Shown piece by piece: positions 54,007 through 64,000 of a stretch of 64,000 nucleotides of DNA. The stretch is from Emydura subglobosa. Lineage: Eukaryota > Chordata > Testudines > Chelidae. Numbering within the stretch: the stretch's first letter is position 1; every line of letters begins with the position of its first letter. The position numbers and the translations under genes are program-made. A model generated the notes under the pieces. It was given only the letters and a program-made list of their open reading frames with translations. It ran no database searches and was not told the origin of the DNA. The DNA is taken from assembly GCA_007922225.1 (NCBI GenBank), contig ML679974.1, forward strand, positions 4,453,105 through 4,517,104, written 5' to 3'.

Positions 54007-56219
54007 ACTTATTTTCTGAGTTGGCACAATAGCCACCTTTTCAAGGTTTACTATCCTAGTTATTTAAAAATTAACCTCAAAATACCAAACTATGGGCTGG
54101 ATCACCTGCTCCCATTGTAAAACCTGTGTAAGAAGAAAGAACATTTTGAAAGGATTCCATTACTGAATCTCTGCCATATTGATTCATCAGAGCAAGGGTT
54201 TGACTCTTTCCCCCATAATGAGCCACACCTCAAATCCAATGTCCCCCAGGAGATCAGTGCTATCCATATGGAGGCCCTCTGTCCCCAGCTTCATTGGATC
54301 TGTGCTATCAGGACTCCTCTCTCCCATGGCTGCTGCTGTCACGATCAGCAGCATTATGAAACAGTTAATAGAAGCTCTGGTAGTACTCATTTTCCAAGTA
54401 AGCTTCATTGGGGATATTGTGTGTTCCTCCCTTATTCAGTATGAGGCTACCCACTCCCCTTCTTCCATTCCCCTCCCAAATGTAGTTTCTGATCCCTCAG
54501 AGTCTCATCCATGTTGTCTTGGGAAGGGAGCACAATGCTAAAAAGTAGTTTGACCCCTTCTATGCGGGAATGGAAAGATCATCTCGGTGGTGAGCTGAGG
54601 GGGAACACTCTGACCCAGTAATTAACGAATAAGTTGACATACCTAATTTGAGTGAAAGTATTTAAGATATACAAGTGCAAAACCAAGAATTTGAAACCAA
54701 TAAACCTCCAGCCCCTTATGTAGTTTATCAGCCAAACTGATTTGATAAATATGGTAAAGCACTTCTTCCTGCATTAAGACCCTGTATACCAAGTTCCAGG
54801 CTATAATAATTTTTCTTTGAAATTCTTGAATAATTAGTGTTTAATAAAGTGAGAAACTAATAACATTTGAGGGTGAAGGAGCAGATGCTGTGCAAGCTTG
54901 CTGTGCAAGCAGATGCTGCAAGCACAAAGCTTCTAGTCCACACTGCTGTTCCAGTTTGGGGAGGGCTTTCAAACAAAGATTACTAATCATATCAAATTGT
55001 GTGGTTGTTTTGTAGTGTGGAGACCAATCCTAGAATCAGAATTATTTTTCATATTGGATTTATTAACACCTGAAAATATTTTATTATGGTATTAAAATAG
55101 CCCTAGCTGTACAAAAATATTTCTGATGAGTTTGTCAGGAATCTAAAGAAATGTAGGAAATAATGTAATCAAATTGTCATTCTGTCTGCTACAGTTTTCA
55201 GCTTCTCTAGGCCTAAGCTAATGAGCCATCATAACACCCTTAAGGGAATATTCAGTAGAACCAAGTGACAAGGTGAACGGCCTAGTAGGAATTGGAAACA
55301 TCACAGAGCATATCTTTTTACACAAAGCGAGCCATCTGTCTGTTATGGTAGATGGATCCCATGGTGACTGACTGGATTCCTCATATCTGTTGTAATGGTA
55401 CTAGCATTCATTTTCATGTTGATCCACTGTGTTAGCAGGTGCTGGAATCCTGCAGAGATGGTGTTTCCTGCTGACTCGTGTCACGTGTGCCTTGTTATGT
55501 CTCCCTTGGATGTCAGAATATATTCATTAGGCATAGAGAACTTGGGTGTAGAATAGAGATGCCTCTGAAGGGAAATCCTAGGAACAGTTAAAACTGGGGA
55601 GGTTAAGATGGGGTTTACATTTCTGTTGTTGTTTGAGTTCCCAGTGAAGCCAAGCCCAAGTAAGGGGTAAATTTGGTCTAAATACAGTGTGTGTTTCAGG
55701 CCAGGACAGGAACCCCACCAGCTTTTGCTGTTTACAAGCAATGTCAAAAGAAGCATTGAGTTCAGAGGTGATAGGGGGAAGCCAATTTATTCTTGATCCA
55801 CACAAGGTAAAAGTCTTCTGTCTGAAGAAGACTTTGTACTGAGGTAGTCATGACATGCTGCTTCTGAATCATATTGTTTGAATAGCCAACCCGTATGAGT
55901 ATGACCCACTTGATTTTTAAAGGTATTGTCCATTTAGTCTTATGGTAATTCTGAGCTTTCTGCATTTCCATGATTATATCAGATAGAAGCCAGTACTAGT
56001 ACACACAGTGTTATTTAATCTGTGGGCACCAGTTGGTGGATTCCTTAGTGCTGTATGCTGTATAATTAGGAAGAAGTTGAGGTGTTTAGACAAGTCAGTA
56101 TTGTACATCAGGACCTAGAACCCACAGGCAAATCCTCTCTCAAGGAAAATGTCAGAGTAGCCTCACCTCTGAGGATGCTATATAATTCCAGGGGTTAGTA
56201 AACAGAATGGCATCTTTAT
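54007..56219. other. Non-coding DNA, presumed intron
   Basis: No exon or well-defined repeat. Small internal duplication GCAGATGCTGTGCAAGC near 54890-54925. Part of 55900-56219 may belong to DIRS copy 5, whose left boundary is unclear. Confidence 0.45.
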
Positions 56220-57130
56220 TAAAATTACCTTCTGTTTCACTCCGGGAAACTCCTCATCCTGCTTTTGATATACTGGGGAATACTCTACTGGCAAGATATC
56301 TCTGTCTCTTTTGGAAGGTCTCTAGCAACCAGCAAAATCAATATGTATTCCATTTTCTTGTTAACCGATAGCTAAGAAAGCAGATTGGTTGTATCAGGTC
56401 GCATATGAAGGGTTTTCTTGCTTCCATGTGCATCCTCCCCTTATCTCTTTAGTGGTAGCTGCAACAATGCAGTGTTCAAGAACGGGGCATCTTCCATTCT
56501 ACTAATGACAGAGAAGGAAAAAAATTAGATTCCTTAGGAAGGGGGAGGTCTGTTCTTTAGCTTCTCTGAACATGAGGTAACTAACTACCTAGCTGTCATG
56601 GCTAGGTATCAGTTTCACCTCTGGGACAAGATCTCCCTTTTTACAAAAAAATCTTCCTGAGAAACACTGCAGACTGACTAATGCCCTCATAAAAGAGGAT
56701 CAGAATGTTGCTAAGCATTCATTGTGAGAGCATCTCTCAGTGTTTCAGATGCATTATCAAGATCAGTAGCTGCAGCAATAACTATCTGAAGGCATGCATG
56801 GCTACACAACTATTCTCTTCCCCAAGAAACAAGGTCAAAGATCAAAGACCTTCCCTTTGAGGGAGATGAATTGTTTAGTTCAAAAACAGATGTATTGTTA
56901 GAGAAAATGAAAGAGATTAGGTCCACAGCTAGATCTCTGGGTCTCTTACAATCTTTTAAGAGAAGAATTCCTATACCTGCCTTCAGATATCAATGACAAT
57001 ATTATTCACCTTATTCTTCATCTTCCTATTTCAACAAAGGTAGACAATGCTACCAGCAACAAGAGAAATCTTCTTCTTTTCAACACCAATATAGAAGATG
57101 TCCCTTTAACTCTAAACTGAAGACACAAGA
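56220..57130 (+). pseudogene. DIRS gag-like gene C-terminal part, copy 5
   Basis: Across frames: YQVAYEGFSCFHVHPP and SLVVAATMQ near 56390-56470, the counterpart of YYVPKEGFDFLYTHP and TLVVDAANQ in copy 3. Then SVSDALSRSVAAAI near 56740-56785 and KDLPFEGDELFSSKTDVLL near 56850-56910, equivalent to the C-terminal LHDLKDS area. Many stops. The 22-bp duplication TTTGAATTCCATTCCCATT (57205 and 57227) follows. Confidence 0.65.
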
Positions 57131-57414
57131 ATTCATCCTCCACTTCTCTTTACTGACAGTTAGACCTCAGTTTTAACATGGAGATAGAGAGCAGCAAATC
57201 AGCTTTGAATTCCATTCCCATTTTATTTGAATTCCATTCCCATTTATGCCATTTTTAGAGGCAAGTGGGTTTTGGACAGTATAAAGGACTCATACTATCC
57301 AGTTCAAGACACTTCCTCCAAACCAACCTCCCCCTTTTTCCCTATTCAGTTACCTCTCTCACAAGTGAGTGTTAAGAGCAGAAATCAGCTCTGTACTAAG
57401 GAAGAGCAATAGAA

Positions 57415-58600
57415 GAGGTTCTGGTACATTTCAGAAATTTGGGTTTCTACTTCCACAAGTTCCTAATTCCAAACAAAATTGAAGGTCGATCTGAGGAAGC
57501 TAAACAAGTGCATTCAAGTGCATTTCACTTCAGAATGTTAACTCTGGATTCCATTACCCCTTCCCTTTCCTATCTGGATCGGTTTGCTGCTCTCAACCTA
57601 AAAGATACTTATTTTCATATTTCAATAAAGATCATCTCACAAGAGATACATGCATTTCACCAGAGAACAGGACCATTTCCAGTACAGGTCCTCCTTTTTG
57701 CCTTTCCACTGCTCCCAGAACCTTTACAAAATGCCTATCTGTAGTGGCAGCTTTTCAGAAAAGATGAGATTTTTGTGTTTCCATATTTAGATGATTGGCT
57801 CCTAAAAGCAGCTTCTAAACATGAATTGAGAATGGACACTGATTTCATATGCTCTCTGTTTCAAAGGTTGTGGCTTTAGATCAATGAAAATAAATCTATA
57901 CTAACGCCTTCAGAGTTTCTCTTTCATAGGAGCAGTTCCAGACTTCAAAACAATGAAAGCTTACCTTCCAGACGACAAGAATCCATCTCAGAAAGTGAAG
58001 TTCTTCCTCTCCCTTTTAGGTCTCATTGCATCAACCACATGTCATACTCTATGTGAAACTAAAGATGTGAGACTAAAGACTTCTTCTACAGTGGGTGGCA
58101 AGAAACTTCAAACCTGAAGACACATGAACCTAATAATTACTGTTCCAAACAAAATCCAAAAAACTCTCTTGTGGTGGATGGATCGAGATCATGTAATGAA
58201 GGGAGTAAGGATCAAGCCTCTCTCCCTTTCCATGATAATTACAACAGATGTCTTGAAAACAGGCTGGGATGCACATCTCAGCTACCTTGCAACAAAAGGG
58301 CTCTGGAAGAATCAGAAAGAATGTTACCTTCAAATCAATATTCTGGAGTTCAGAGCAATTCAGCTGGCAATAGGATCTTCCCTCTCTGAGGTGAAAGGGT
58401 ATGTGGTTAAAGAGGCCAAAGACAGTATGACAGCAATGTATTATATAAACAAACAGGGGGGAACCTGCTCTTCACAGCATTGCAAAGAGGCAATAAAGCT
58501 TTGGGAGTGGTGTATTCATCACAAAGTTTATATAGTAGTATTGAATGAACCAGGATCCCTCATCCAGTTAGCGGACCAACAAAGCAACGTTTCTTCCTAG
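57415..58600 (+). pseudogene. DIRS reverse transcriptase/RNase H, copy 5
   Basis: The frame 57439-57744 contains FYFHKFLIPNK, DSITPSLSYLDRFAALNLKD and TYFHISI; the first catalytic Asp is retained (LKDTYFH). The YLDD box is at 57784-57795 (FPYLDDWLLKA), in another phase. RNase H is the frame 58124-58600: TDVLKTGWDAHLSYLATKGLW, LQINILEFRAIQLA, KDSMTAMYYINKQGG and EAIKLWEWC. Equivalent to the other copies but clearly more divergent. Confidence 0.8.
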
Positions 58601-58899
58601 ATGCATGAATGGTCCTTGAAAGACGCTGTAATCAGGGACATTTTTGCTCTGTGAGGTACTCCAAATATTTGCCACAAGTTTCAATACCAAATCTGTTTGT
58701 TTCATTTAAGAACAGGAAACAGCAGTGGTACACAGATACTCCTTCTTTCAAAGGGAAATTTCAAAGTATTATCACAGTGACTGGAACTTCTGTCAGGGCA
58801 GCAAGGGAAAATATACCATCCAGATCCATTTTTGTTACATATGAAAGCATAGGCAATAGTGTTTGATGGAATTAGAGAAATCTTTCTAAAGATCAAAGG

Positions 58900-59488
58900 T
58901 TTATCTGTTATGTCACTTACGATAGATTTAGCCCAAACTGCAATATTTCATATACCAATAGATGGTAAATCTGTATTCTCTCATAATATCATTGAGGTTT
59001 CTAAAAGATTTACTAAATTTTTATTCCCTCCATAAGAAAGCCTGTCCTGCTTGGAATTTAAACTTAGTGCTTTCACAGTTTAGGTTTTCTTCTTTTGAAC
59101 CATTATCTACTTGTTCTCTATTTCATCTTTCAATTAAGACTGCATTTATTATGGCAATAACGTCAGCTGTGAGGGTTAGCTAACTTGTGCTTTGATAGCT
59201 GATCCTCCATTTACAGTTTTTCATAAAGACAAAGTAATTCTTTGTCCTCGCCCAAAGTTTATTCCATAAGTAATTTGGGACTTCCATGTTAGCCAATCTA
59301 TTATCCTATCAGTGTTTTTTCCCTAAGTCACATTCAAATGAGGGTGAAGTGACGTTACATTGTTTGGACACTAAAAATGTTATCGTTCTATTTAGATAGG
59401 ATCAAGGATTTCAGATTGTTTCATATGCAGGAAACTGTAAAGGAAATCCTATTACAGCATAAACATTGTCTAGATGTATCAAACTATT
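58900..59488 (+). pseudogene. DIRS tyrosine recombinase N-terminal part, copy 5
   Basis: The frame 58962-59183 reads ACPAWNLNLVLSQF, SIKTAFIMAITSAVRVS (first catalytic Arg region; family form ITSARRVSEL, Ala-Val-Arg here). A following phase gives DPPFTVFHKDKVILCPRP and FHVSQSIILSVFFP. The gene is then interrupted by the LTR-like block at 59489. Confidence 0.75.
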
Positions 59489-60350
59489 TGACGGGGTCAG
59501 GCCAGAGGGCTACCAGAGAGTGTTAGAAGGCCAGTACATATATATGTTATATTAGTCCCAGGATAAGCAGATCCTTTTCCCCGGTAGCTGAGCAGGGCTT
59601 ATTCCAGGTTAATTAGTACACCTGGAGCCAATCAAGGACTTTCCTAGGTTAAAAGCCTCCCCTCCAGCCAGAGAAGGGTGTGGCTGGAGTTGTGGGAGTG
59701 AGGTGACCTACCAGAGAGTTTGAGCAGAGCCAGATGCAGTCAGATGTTAGGAGGGTGCAGAAGAAGAAGTGGAACGCTGGCAAGAGAGCCCTGCAGGTAC
59801 AAAGATTGAGGGGGAGAATCATGCTCGAAGAGGGCGAAAGACCTTACTCAGGCCTGGAGGCTGGAGGGAAAAGACCCTGCCAGAAAGGGAAGATTGCACT
59901 GGACATTTGGTTCAGCACTGCCATGCCCAGAGGGGCTGTCAGAGGCCCCAGACAAGGAGGCTGGGAAGGGCCCCATTTTGAGCAGGGAGTGGACATTAAG
60001 CCAGGGGACATGGGGAAGTAACCCAGGGAAGCTAGCAGTTTTCCTGAAGCCCACAGCACGAGGCTGCCACTTATAGGGTTCCTGGGTTGGGGCCCAGAGT
60101 CCAGGGTGGGACCAGGCTCCCTTATTCCCCACGGCCATTCGCCGGAAGGGTGAGAGCTCCAGCAAAGAGGCAAGGGCCTACCAGGACCAGAGATGGGACT
60201 GGGAGCTAGCAGGAAGTGGCAATCTTTGAGAGGCTCAATTACTCTCACCCGCCCCTAGTGGGAGAAAGAGAACTGAGGGACGAAGCAGTTCCCCAACCTA
60301 CCGCTAGAAGGAAGCGCTGCTCTCACAGGGACAGAGAAGAAGCTTTGCCA
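59489..60350. mobile_element. LTR-like block inserted in DIRS copy 5
   Basis: 862 bp beginning TGACGGGGTCAGGCCAGAGG and ending GAAGCTTTGCCA, so with TG...CA ends. GC-richer than the host DIRS, and it separates recombinase segments that are adjacent in other copies. I do not see a clean target duplication. No coding domain; the frames 59734-60248 are short and on both strands. Possibly a solo LTR of a retrovirus-like or gypsy-like family; class uncertain. Confidence 0.5.
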
Positions 60351-60506
60351 TGCTATCTATAATAGAAACTTATAAGAATGCCTCATGTTCCCCCCTTTCT
60401 ACATTTAGGAGGCACTCCTCTAATGGAGGAACAGTGGTAATATTGATTACCTGACAGGTCCAAGAGATTGAAATTTGTAGAGCAGTCACATAAAGTTCAA
60501 TACATA
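60351..60506 (+). pseudogene. DIRS copy 5 recombinase segment before the MITE
   Basis: Ends in a frame reading EIEICRAVT then a stop and SSIH, the equivalent of the family's DICRAATW..VHT just before the nucleophilic tyrosine. Confidence 0.7.
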
Positions 60507-60983
60507 CCGTATTTCCCCATGTATAAGACGCACCTTTTTTCAAAAAATTTGGGGTCTAAAAACTGGGTGCGTCTTATACAGTGGTTGTAGATTTTTTTAC
60601 CCCAGGGCCGGGTGGTACGCGCGCCGCCGCCGAATGGGCCTTCCCTTCCACCCCTGCGAAGCTTTGCCGGTGAAGAAGGGGAACGGGCGGAAGGGTTTTG
60701 GCGGCGGGTATTGTTTCCGCCGCGAAATCCCGCCGCCCGTCTCTCCCTGCCTCCAGGAAGCCGTGCCGCAAATCTCTCCCGCCACCGCCGCAAAACCCCG
60801 CCGCAAGTCCCCTCCCTTTTTTTCCCCGAGTGGTACTCGGGTCGGGTACTTGACCCGACTGTACCTGGCCCGAGTGGTACTCGGGGGAAAGAAGGTTGAG
60901 AACCGCTGATGTACCGTAATACTTTTTTTTTTCAAATTTTGGGCCCCAAAATTAAGGTGCGTCTTATACATGGGGAAATACGG
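60507..60983. mobile_element. MITE with perfect 28-bp terminal inverted repeats
   Basis: The left TIR 60507-60534 starts CCGTATTTCCCCATGTATAA and continues GACGCACC; 60956-60983 is its exact reverse complement. TA dinucleotides flank both ends (60505-60506 and 60984-60985). The 477-bp element has a GC- and CpG-rich interior (60600-60890) with a palindromic GAGTGGTACTCGGG pair near 60828 and 60871. No transposase. TA target use suggests Tc1/mariner or a related superfamily. Confidence 0.88.
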
Positions 60984-61102
60984 TATCTTTAGTAAGCATT
61001 ATGTTCTAGATATTGCCACTAAGTCGGATGCTCTGTTTGATAAATCGGTTATGCAGTCTTTGTTTAGTTAGGACTCCTTACCTACCATCCAGTTTCCTTA
61101 TA
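60984..61102 (+). pseudogene. DIRS copy 5 recombinase segment with nucleophilic tyrosine
   Basis: Reads FSKHYVLDIATKSDALF; the tyrosine codon TAT is at 61000-61002, aligned with the catalytic Tyr of copy 3 (SHYAI). It continues the frame of 60351-60506 exactly if the MITE and one TA are removed. Interrupted by CR1 at 61103. Confidence 0.8.
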
Positions 61103-61682
61103 TAGAATCATAGAGTTGGAAGGGACCTCAGGAGGTCATCTAGTCCAACCCCCTGCTCAAAGCAGGACTAACCTCAGCTAAATAATCCCAGCGAGTGTTT
61201 TGTCAAGCCACAGCTTAAAAACCTGTAAAGATGGAGATTCCACCACCTCTCTAAGTAACCCATTCCAGTGCTTCACCAGCCTCCTAGTGAAAAACTTTTT
61301 CCAAATATCCAACCTAGATCTCCCCCACTGCAATTTGAGACCATTGCTCCTTGTTCTGTCATCTGCCACCACTGAGAACAGCCTAGCTCATCCTCCCTGG
61401 AACCCTCTTTCAGGTAGTTAAAGGCTGTATCAAATCTCGCCTCATTCTTCTCTTCTGCAGACTAAACAACCCTGGTTCCCTCAGCCTCTCCTCATAAGTC
61501 TTGTGCTCCAGCCCCCTAATCATTTTTGTTGCCCTCCGCTGGACTCTCTCCAACTTGTCCACATCCTTTTTGTAGTGGGGGGCCCAAAACTGGACACAAT
61601 ACTCCAAATGCGGCCTCACTTATGCCAAATAGAGGGGAATAATCACTTCCCGCGATCTGCTGGCAATGCTCCTACTAATGCT
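61103..61682 (-). mobile_element. CR1 LINE 3' end, antisense, inserted in DIRS copy 5
   Basis: Minus-strand frame 61410-61619 is the polymerase C-terminus ([37 protein letters not shown]). 61178-61372 continues in another phase ([20 protein letters not shown]). The 3' UTR ends at 61103 with TATAGAATCATAGAGTTGGA (top strand), the reverse of the CR1 terminal ATTCTATG-type repeat. Flanks TTCCTTATATA and ACTCCTATATA may be an imperfect target duplication. 5'-truncated at about 61682. Confidence 0.9.
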
Positions 61683-62090
61683 ATATACTCCTATATACTG
61701 CTGACTAACTGTCCCAAGACTGGGATTATGCAGAGGACACTTGAATAAGAAATAAAGTTACTTATCTACTTAACTGAGATTCTTTTAGATGGACTCTGCA
61801 TATTCACAATTGCCTCCCTCCTTTCCCTCTCCTGTAAAGTCCTAGCCTTTCAGGGCACTGTATTAATGATGGAAGGAACTGAGATGGCAACCACTGCTAC
61901 GTCCCCTTTTGTAGCTCTGCCCTCAGAGTATGCTCGAAACTGAGGGGAGAGTCATGAGCATTCAAATAGGCACTGCTAGTAGAAGCTGCATTGTTCAATG
62001 GCACAGGTCGATGTGTATCCAAAAAGTGTAAATATGCAGAGCCTATCTCAAAGAACCTTGATTTACAGGTAAGTAACCTTCATTTTCTCC
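61683..62090 (+). repeat. DIRS copy 5 internal complementary region and right inverted repeat
   Basis: 61755-61800 contains AAGTTACTTATCTACTTAAC, TGAGATTC and GACTCTGCATATTC. This is matched in inverse at 62030-62085 (AATATGCAGAGCCTATCTCA, AAGAACC, TTACAGGTAAGTAACCTTC). The structure is the same as in copies 2 and 3. Confidence 0.7.
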
Positions 62091-62353
62091 TCATTTTGCC
62101 TAATGTTGGTTTTTTAATTATTTTATTTCACAGTATTTTTACATCTCTGCAAACTACTCAGCTACTTAAATTTCCCTTCTCAGAAATAACACTTCAAAGT
62201 ATATTATAATGCTTTTTATGATGCATATGTTGCTTTTTATTTCATCTAATGCTATTGTGTTTATTTAATCTGTGTATCTTCAGTAATTGTGAACTTGGCT
62301 AAGGTGCTTTAGTTTCTGTTCTGAGGAAGCTCCTAGAGAACATCAGTGACTCA

Positions 62354-62624
62354 GGACTTGTCTACACTTAAAATGCTGCAGTGGTGCATCTGCAGCGCTT
62401 AGTAAAGACGCTACCTATGCCAGTGGGAGATCTTCTCCCATTGAAGTAGGTACTTCACCTCTCTGAGAGACGGTAGCTATGTCGACAGGAGAAGCTCTCC
62501 CATCTACATAGCACTGTCTACATGGGGGTGGGGGTTAGGTTGGTATAACTACCTCACTCAGAGATGTGGATGAGTGATGTAATTATACCGACATAAGTTG
62601 GTAGTGTAGTTGGTAGTGTCAGGC
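62354..62624. mobile_element. Short Harbinger-like MITE
   Basis: Begins GGACTTGTCTACACTTAAAA and has internal palindromic arms (GGGAGATCTTCTCCCATTGA, GGAGAAGCTCTCCC). It ends TTGGTAGTGTAGTTGGTAGT then GTCAGGCC. The start resembles the end of the 24216 element (TGTCTACACTG). Confidence 0.55.
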
Positions 62625-62639
62625 CAGTAACTTCAGAAT

Positions 62640-63215
62640 GATTTTACTTGATAGTTGTTGTCTTCTTCTTTTGTACGGCATTGGTAGGTAGCAATGATTA
62701 CAAATTTATATCTAGATTGCCACAGCAGTGAGTTGATGAATGTCCTTCAGGCCCCCATCAAAAAGAACAAAGGAGGCACTCAGATTTGATGTGCTCTATT
62801 GTTTGTAACTGGGGACCACAATCACATACAGATGTTTGCCTCATTTTCCATTTAAAGAGGGTTTGTTCACATATCCCATGAGATGTCCTGCTGTGATTCA
62901 ATCTGCACCAGTCTTTCTGACATAAATCAAAACTCGGTGGTTCCGTGGCAGGGTCAAAGATGAGCTGTTTGTTTTGAGTGGTTGAAACGCTCCATGTGGC
63001 TCTCCATCAAGCCTCAGCATCAAAGCTGAATGTAAGGGTCTTGATGTTATGGGATTTTAGTCTTGTCTTTGGTGGGTTCTGCAGGTCATCGTGCAATGGG
63101 ATCCTCGTGTTTGGATTGACATATTTAAGAAAGCAAGATGTCTGGGCAGCTCTTCTAATCTGTGGCTGGATGTATGATAGGACCAAAGTGGGCAAATTCA
63201 CTAACATACCAATGT
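62640..63215 (-). pseudogene. Non-LTR retrotransposon B, C-terminal end
   Basis: Read on the minus strand: frame 63007-63207 gives SYIQPQIRRAAQTSC and RIPLHDDLQNPPKTRLKSH, the segment following the polymerase in family B. After it come WWRATWSVSTTQ, ATEPPSFDLCQKDWCRLNHS, then CDCGPQLQTIEHIKSEC, a C-x-C-x8-H-x4-C zinc-binding motif typical of LINE C-termini, and finally LDINL. Only the C-terminal third is present. Confidence 0.7.
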
Positions 63216-63344
63216 TGTCAGCTGGCCGTTGGCCATCATATTATCGACCTCCCAGTGAAAGAAGCAACTATTATATATACATGATAGTAATTATTGTTGT
63301 ATCCTGTTTTAGATGATAAATATTGTTTATAATGTATTTCTCTG

Positions 63345-63425
63345 AGTAATTTATGTAATTTATCCAAGAATACATTGTGAGTTAATGCCAGAGCTGGGAA
63401 TAGAACCTAAGTCTCCTGTTCTTAA
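63345..63425 (-). repeat. MIR fragment, antisense
   Basis: Contains TTATCCAAGAATACATTGTG, AGTTAATGCCAGAGCTGGGA and ATAGAACCTAAGTCTCCTG in the order of an antisense MIR core. Confidence 0.6.
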
Positions 63426-63493
63426 CAATAACAACACCTTGCACTTCCCATCTGAAGACCTCAGAACTGCTCACAAATATTAAGTGAGGCCTT

Positions 63494-63605
63494 GTCTACA
63501 CTGGTGATTTTGCAGCTGTGCAACTACACTAATGCAGCTACCCCAGTGCAAACCGTTAAGGTGGCTATGCCATACCAGTGTGAAAAGTGACTTGCAATTG
63601 TGTAT
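63494..63605. repeat. Fragment of a 'GTCTACACTGG'-end MITE
   Basis: GGCCTTGTCTACACTGGTGA starts the fragment; CATACCAGTGTGAAAAG near 63570-63586 may be a decayed inverse end. Confidence 0.45.
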
Positions 63606-64000
63606 CTTAGCCCAGTTTAAAATGACCTAACCTTCTCAATGTGTGTGTGACATAGGAAGGTATCCTTACTTTTCAGGTTTGTGTCTGAGTCTGGAGTTGG
63701 ATACAAATTTCTTCTCTCAGCCTTATGTTTTGGCCAGAAAAGGAGGCCAAAAAGAAGGCCACCCCTCCCCATAAAATAGGAAACAATTATACTTTTATAC
63801 TCTGAAAACGATGAACTCTGTGCTCAGACTAATCTTGCAAAAATTATATTAATTTTGATGTTCTGATCACTACTTATAGTTTTTGTTTCCTAATGAAGTA
63901 CAATGAGAACAGTGTCTCCTAGTCATACGGCCAGGAGTTATCAGGGGAGATCATGAGAATGCAATATAATTTATTTTTATTTAATCTACGTCACACAAAG
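63606..64000. other. Non-coding DNA, nothing recognised
   Basis: AT-rich; no open frame, repeat end or exon supported. Confidence 0.5.

Larger units (their letters stand above)
56220..62090 (+). mobile_element. DIRS-like retrotransposon, copy 5 (third subfamily, with three nested insertions)
   Basis: DIRS pieces at about 56220-59488, 60351-60506, 60984-61102 and 61683-62090 read in order as gag, reverse transcriptase, RNase H, recombinase and 3' repeat region. Between them lie an LTR-like block, a MITE and a CR1. The terminal repeat motif is GACTCTGCATATTCACAATT (61794) / AAATATGCAGAGCCTATCTC (62032), different from copies 1, 3, 4 and from copy 2. The left inverted repeat was not found, so the 5' end is truncated or too eroded to see. 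Confidence 0.8.

Noticed and set aside
59734..60248. Frames of 95-134 codons in the LTR-like block as a viral protein
   Set aside because: Short, on both strands, no recognisable motif; the block looks like a non-coding terminal repeat.

Overview
This window looks like vertebrate, most likely turtle, genomic DNA: the 5' part and a long intron of one protein-coding gene, heavily colonised by transposons. The organism call rests on repeat content. There are several DIRS-type tyrosine-recombinase retrotransposons, CR1 LINE 3' ends with the sauropsid terminal repeat, a Penelope-like remnant, MIR/CORE-SINE fragments, and DNA transposon families whose ends begin with a 'GTCTACACTG'-type sequence. 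There are no prokaryotic operons. Most long open frames are decayed element genes or chance frames.

The only host coding sequence I can support is one short exon at 35671-35791 (+). Its 40 residues match the alternative N-terminus of MRTFB (MKL2, myocardin-related transcription factor B) and end at a GT splice donor. I infer that the sequence to the right is intron, and that the sequence to the left is upstream or intronic DNA of the same gene.

Layout, left to right. 1-4235: unique-looking DNA with an 844-bp non-autonomous hAT element (1554-2397) bearing an 8-bp target duplication. 4236-5069: Penelope-like remnant with a GIY-YIG endonuclease relic. 5073-8766: DIRS copy 1. 9825-13575: DIRS copy 2. 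16224-17480: GC-rich block with terminal direct repeats and a 43-bp minisatellite. 18612-18670: pre-miRNA-like hairpin. 20931-21125: foldback repeat related to the Penelope-like end. 24216-31528: Harbinger-like element into which the most complete DIRS (copy 3, 24321-30217) has inserted. 33978-34318: unclassified repeat. 35671-35791: MRTFB exon. 39206-39595: MIR split by a younger repeat. 43645-47900: CR1 end followed by two abutting antisense LINEs. 47904-52657: DIRS copy 4, with its 3' end lost. 53682-54004: TA-flanked MITE. 56220-62090: DIRS copy 5, broken by three nested insertions (an LTR-like block, a 477-bp MITE with perfect 28-bp TIRs, and a CR1). 62354-64000: small MITE pieces, the C-terminal end of one of the antisense LINE families, and a MIR piece.

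All DIRS copies lie in + orientation and share the order gag, reverse transcriptase/RNase H, methyltransferase-like region, tyrosine recombinase, then an internal complementary region and inverted repeat. Every copy is inactivated by stops, frameshifts or deletions. Copy 3 still shows the circle-junction logic: an internal segment is complementary to the element's two ends joined together. I see no intact autonomous element and no evidence for a new defence or catalytic system. The most informative results are the MRTFB anchor, the DIRS architecture and nesting order, and the candidate hairpin.
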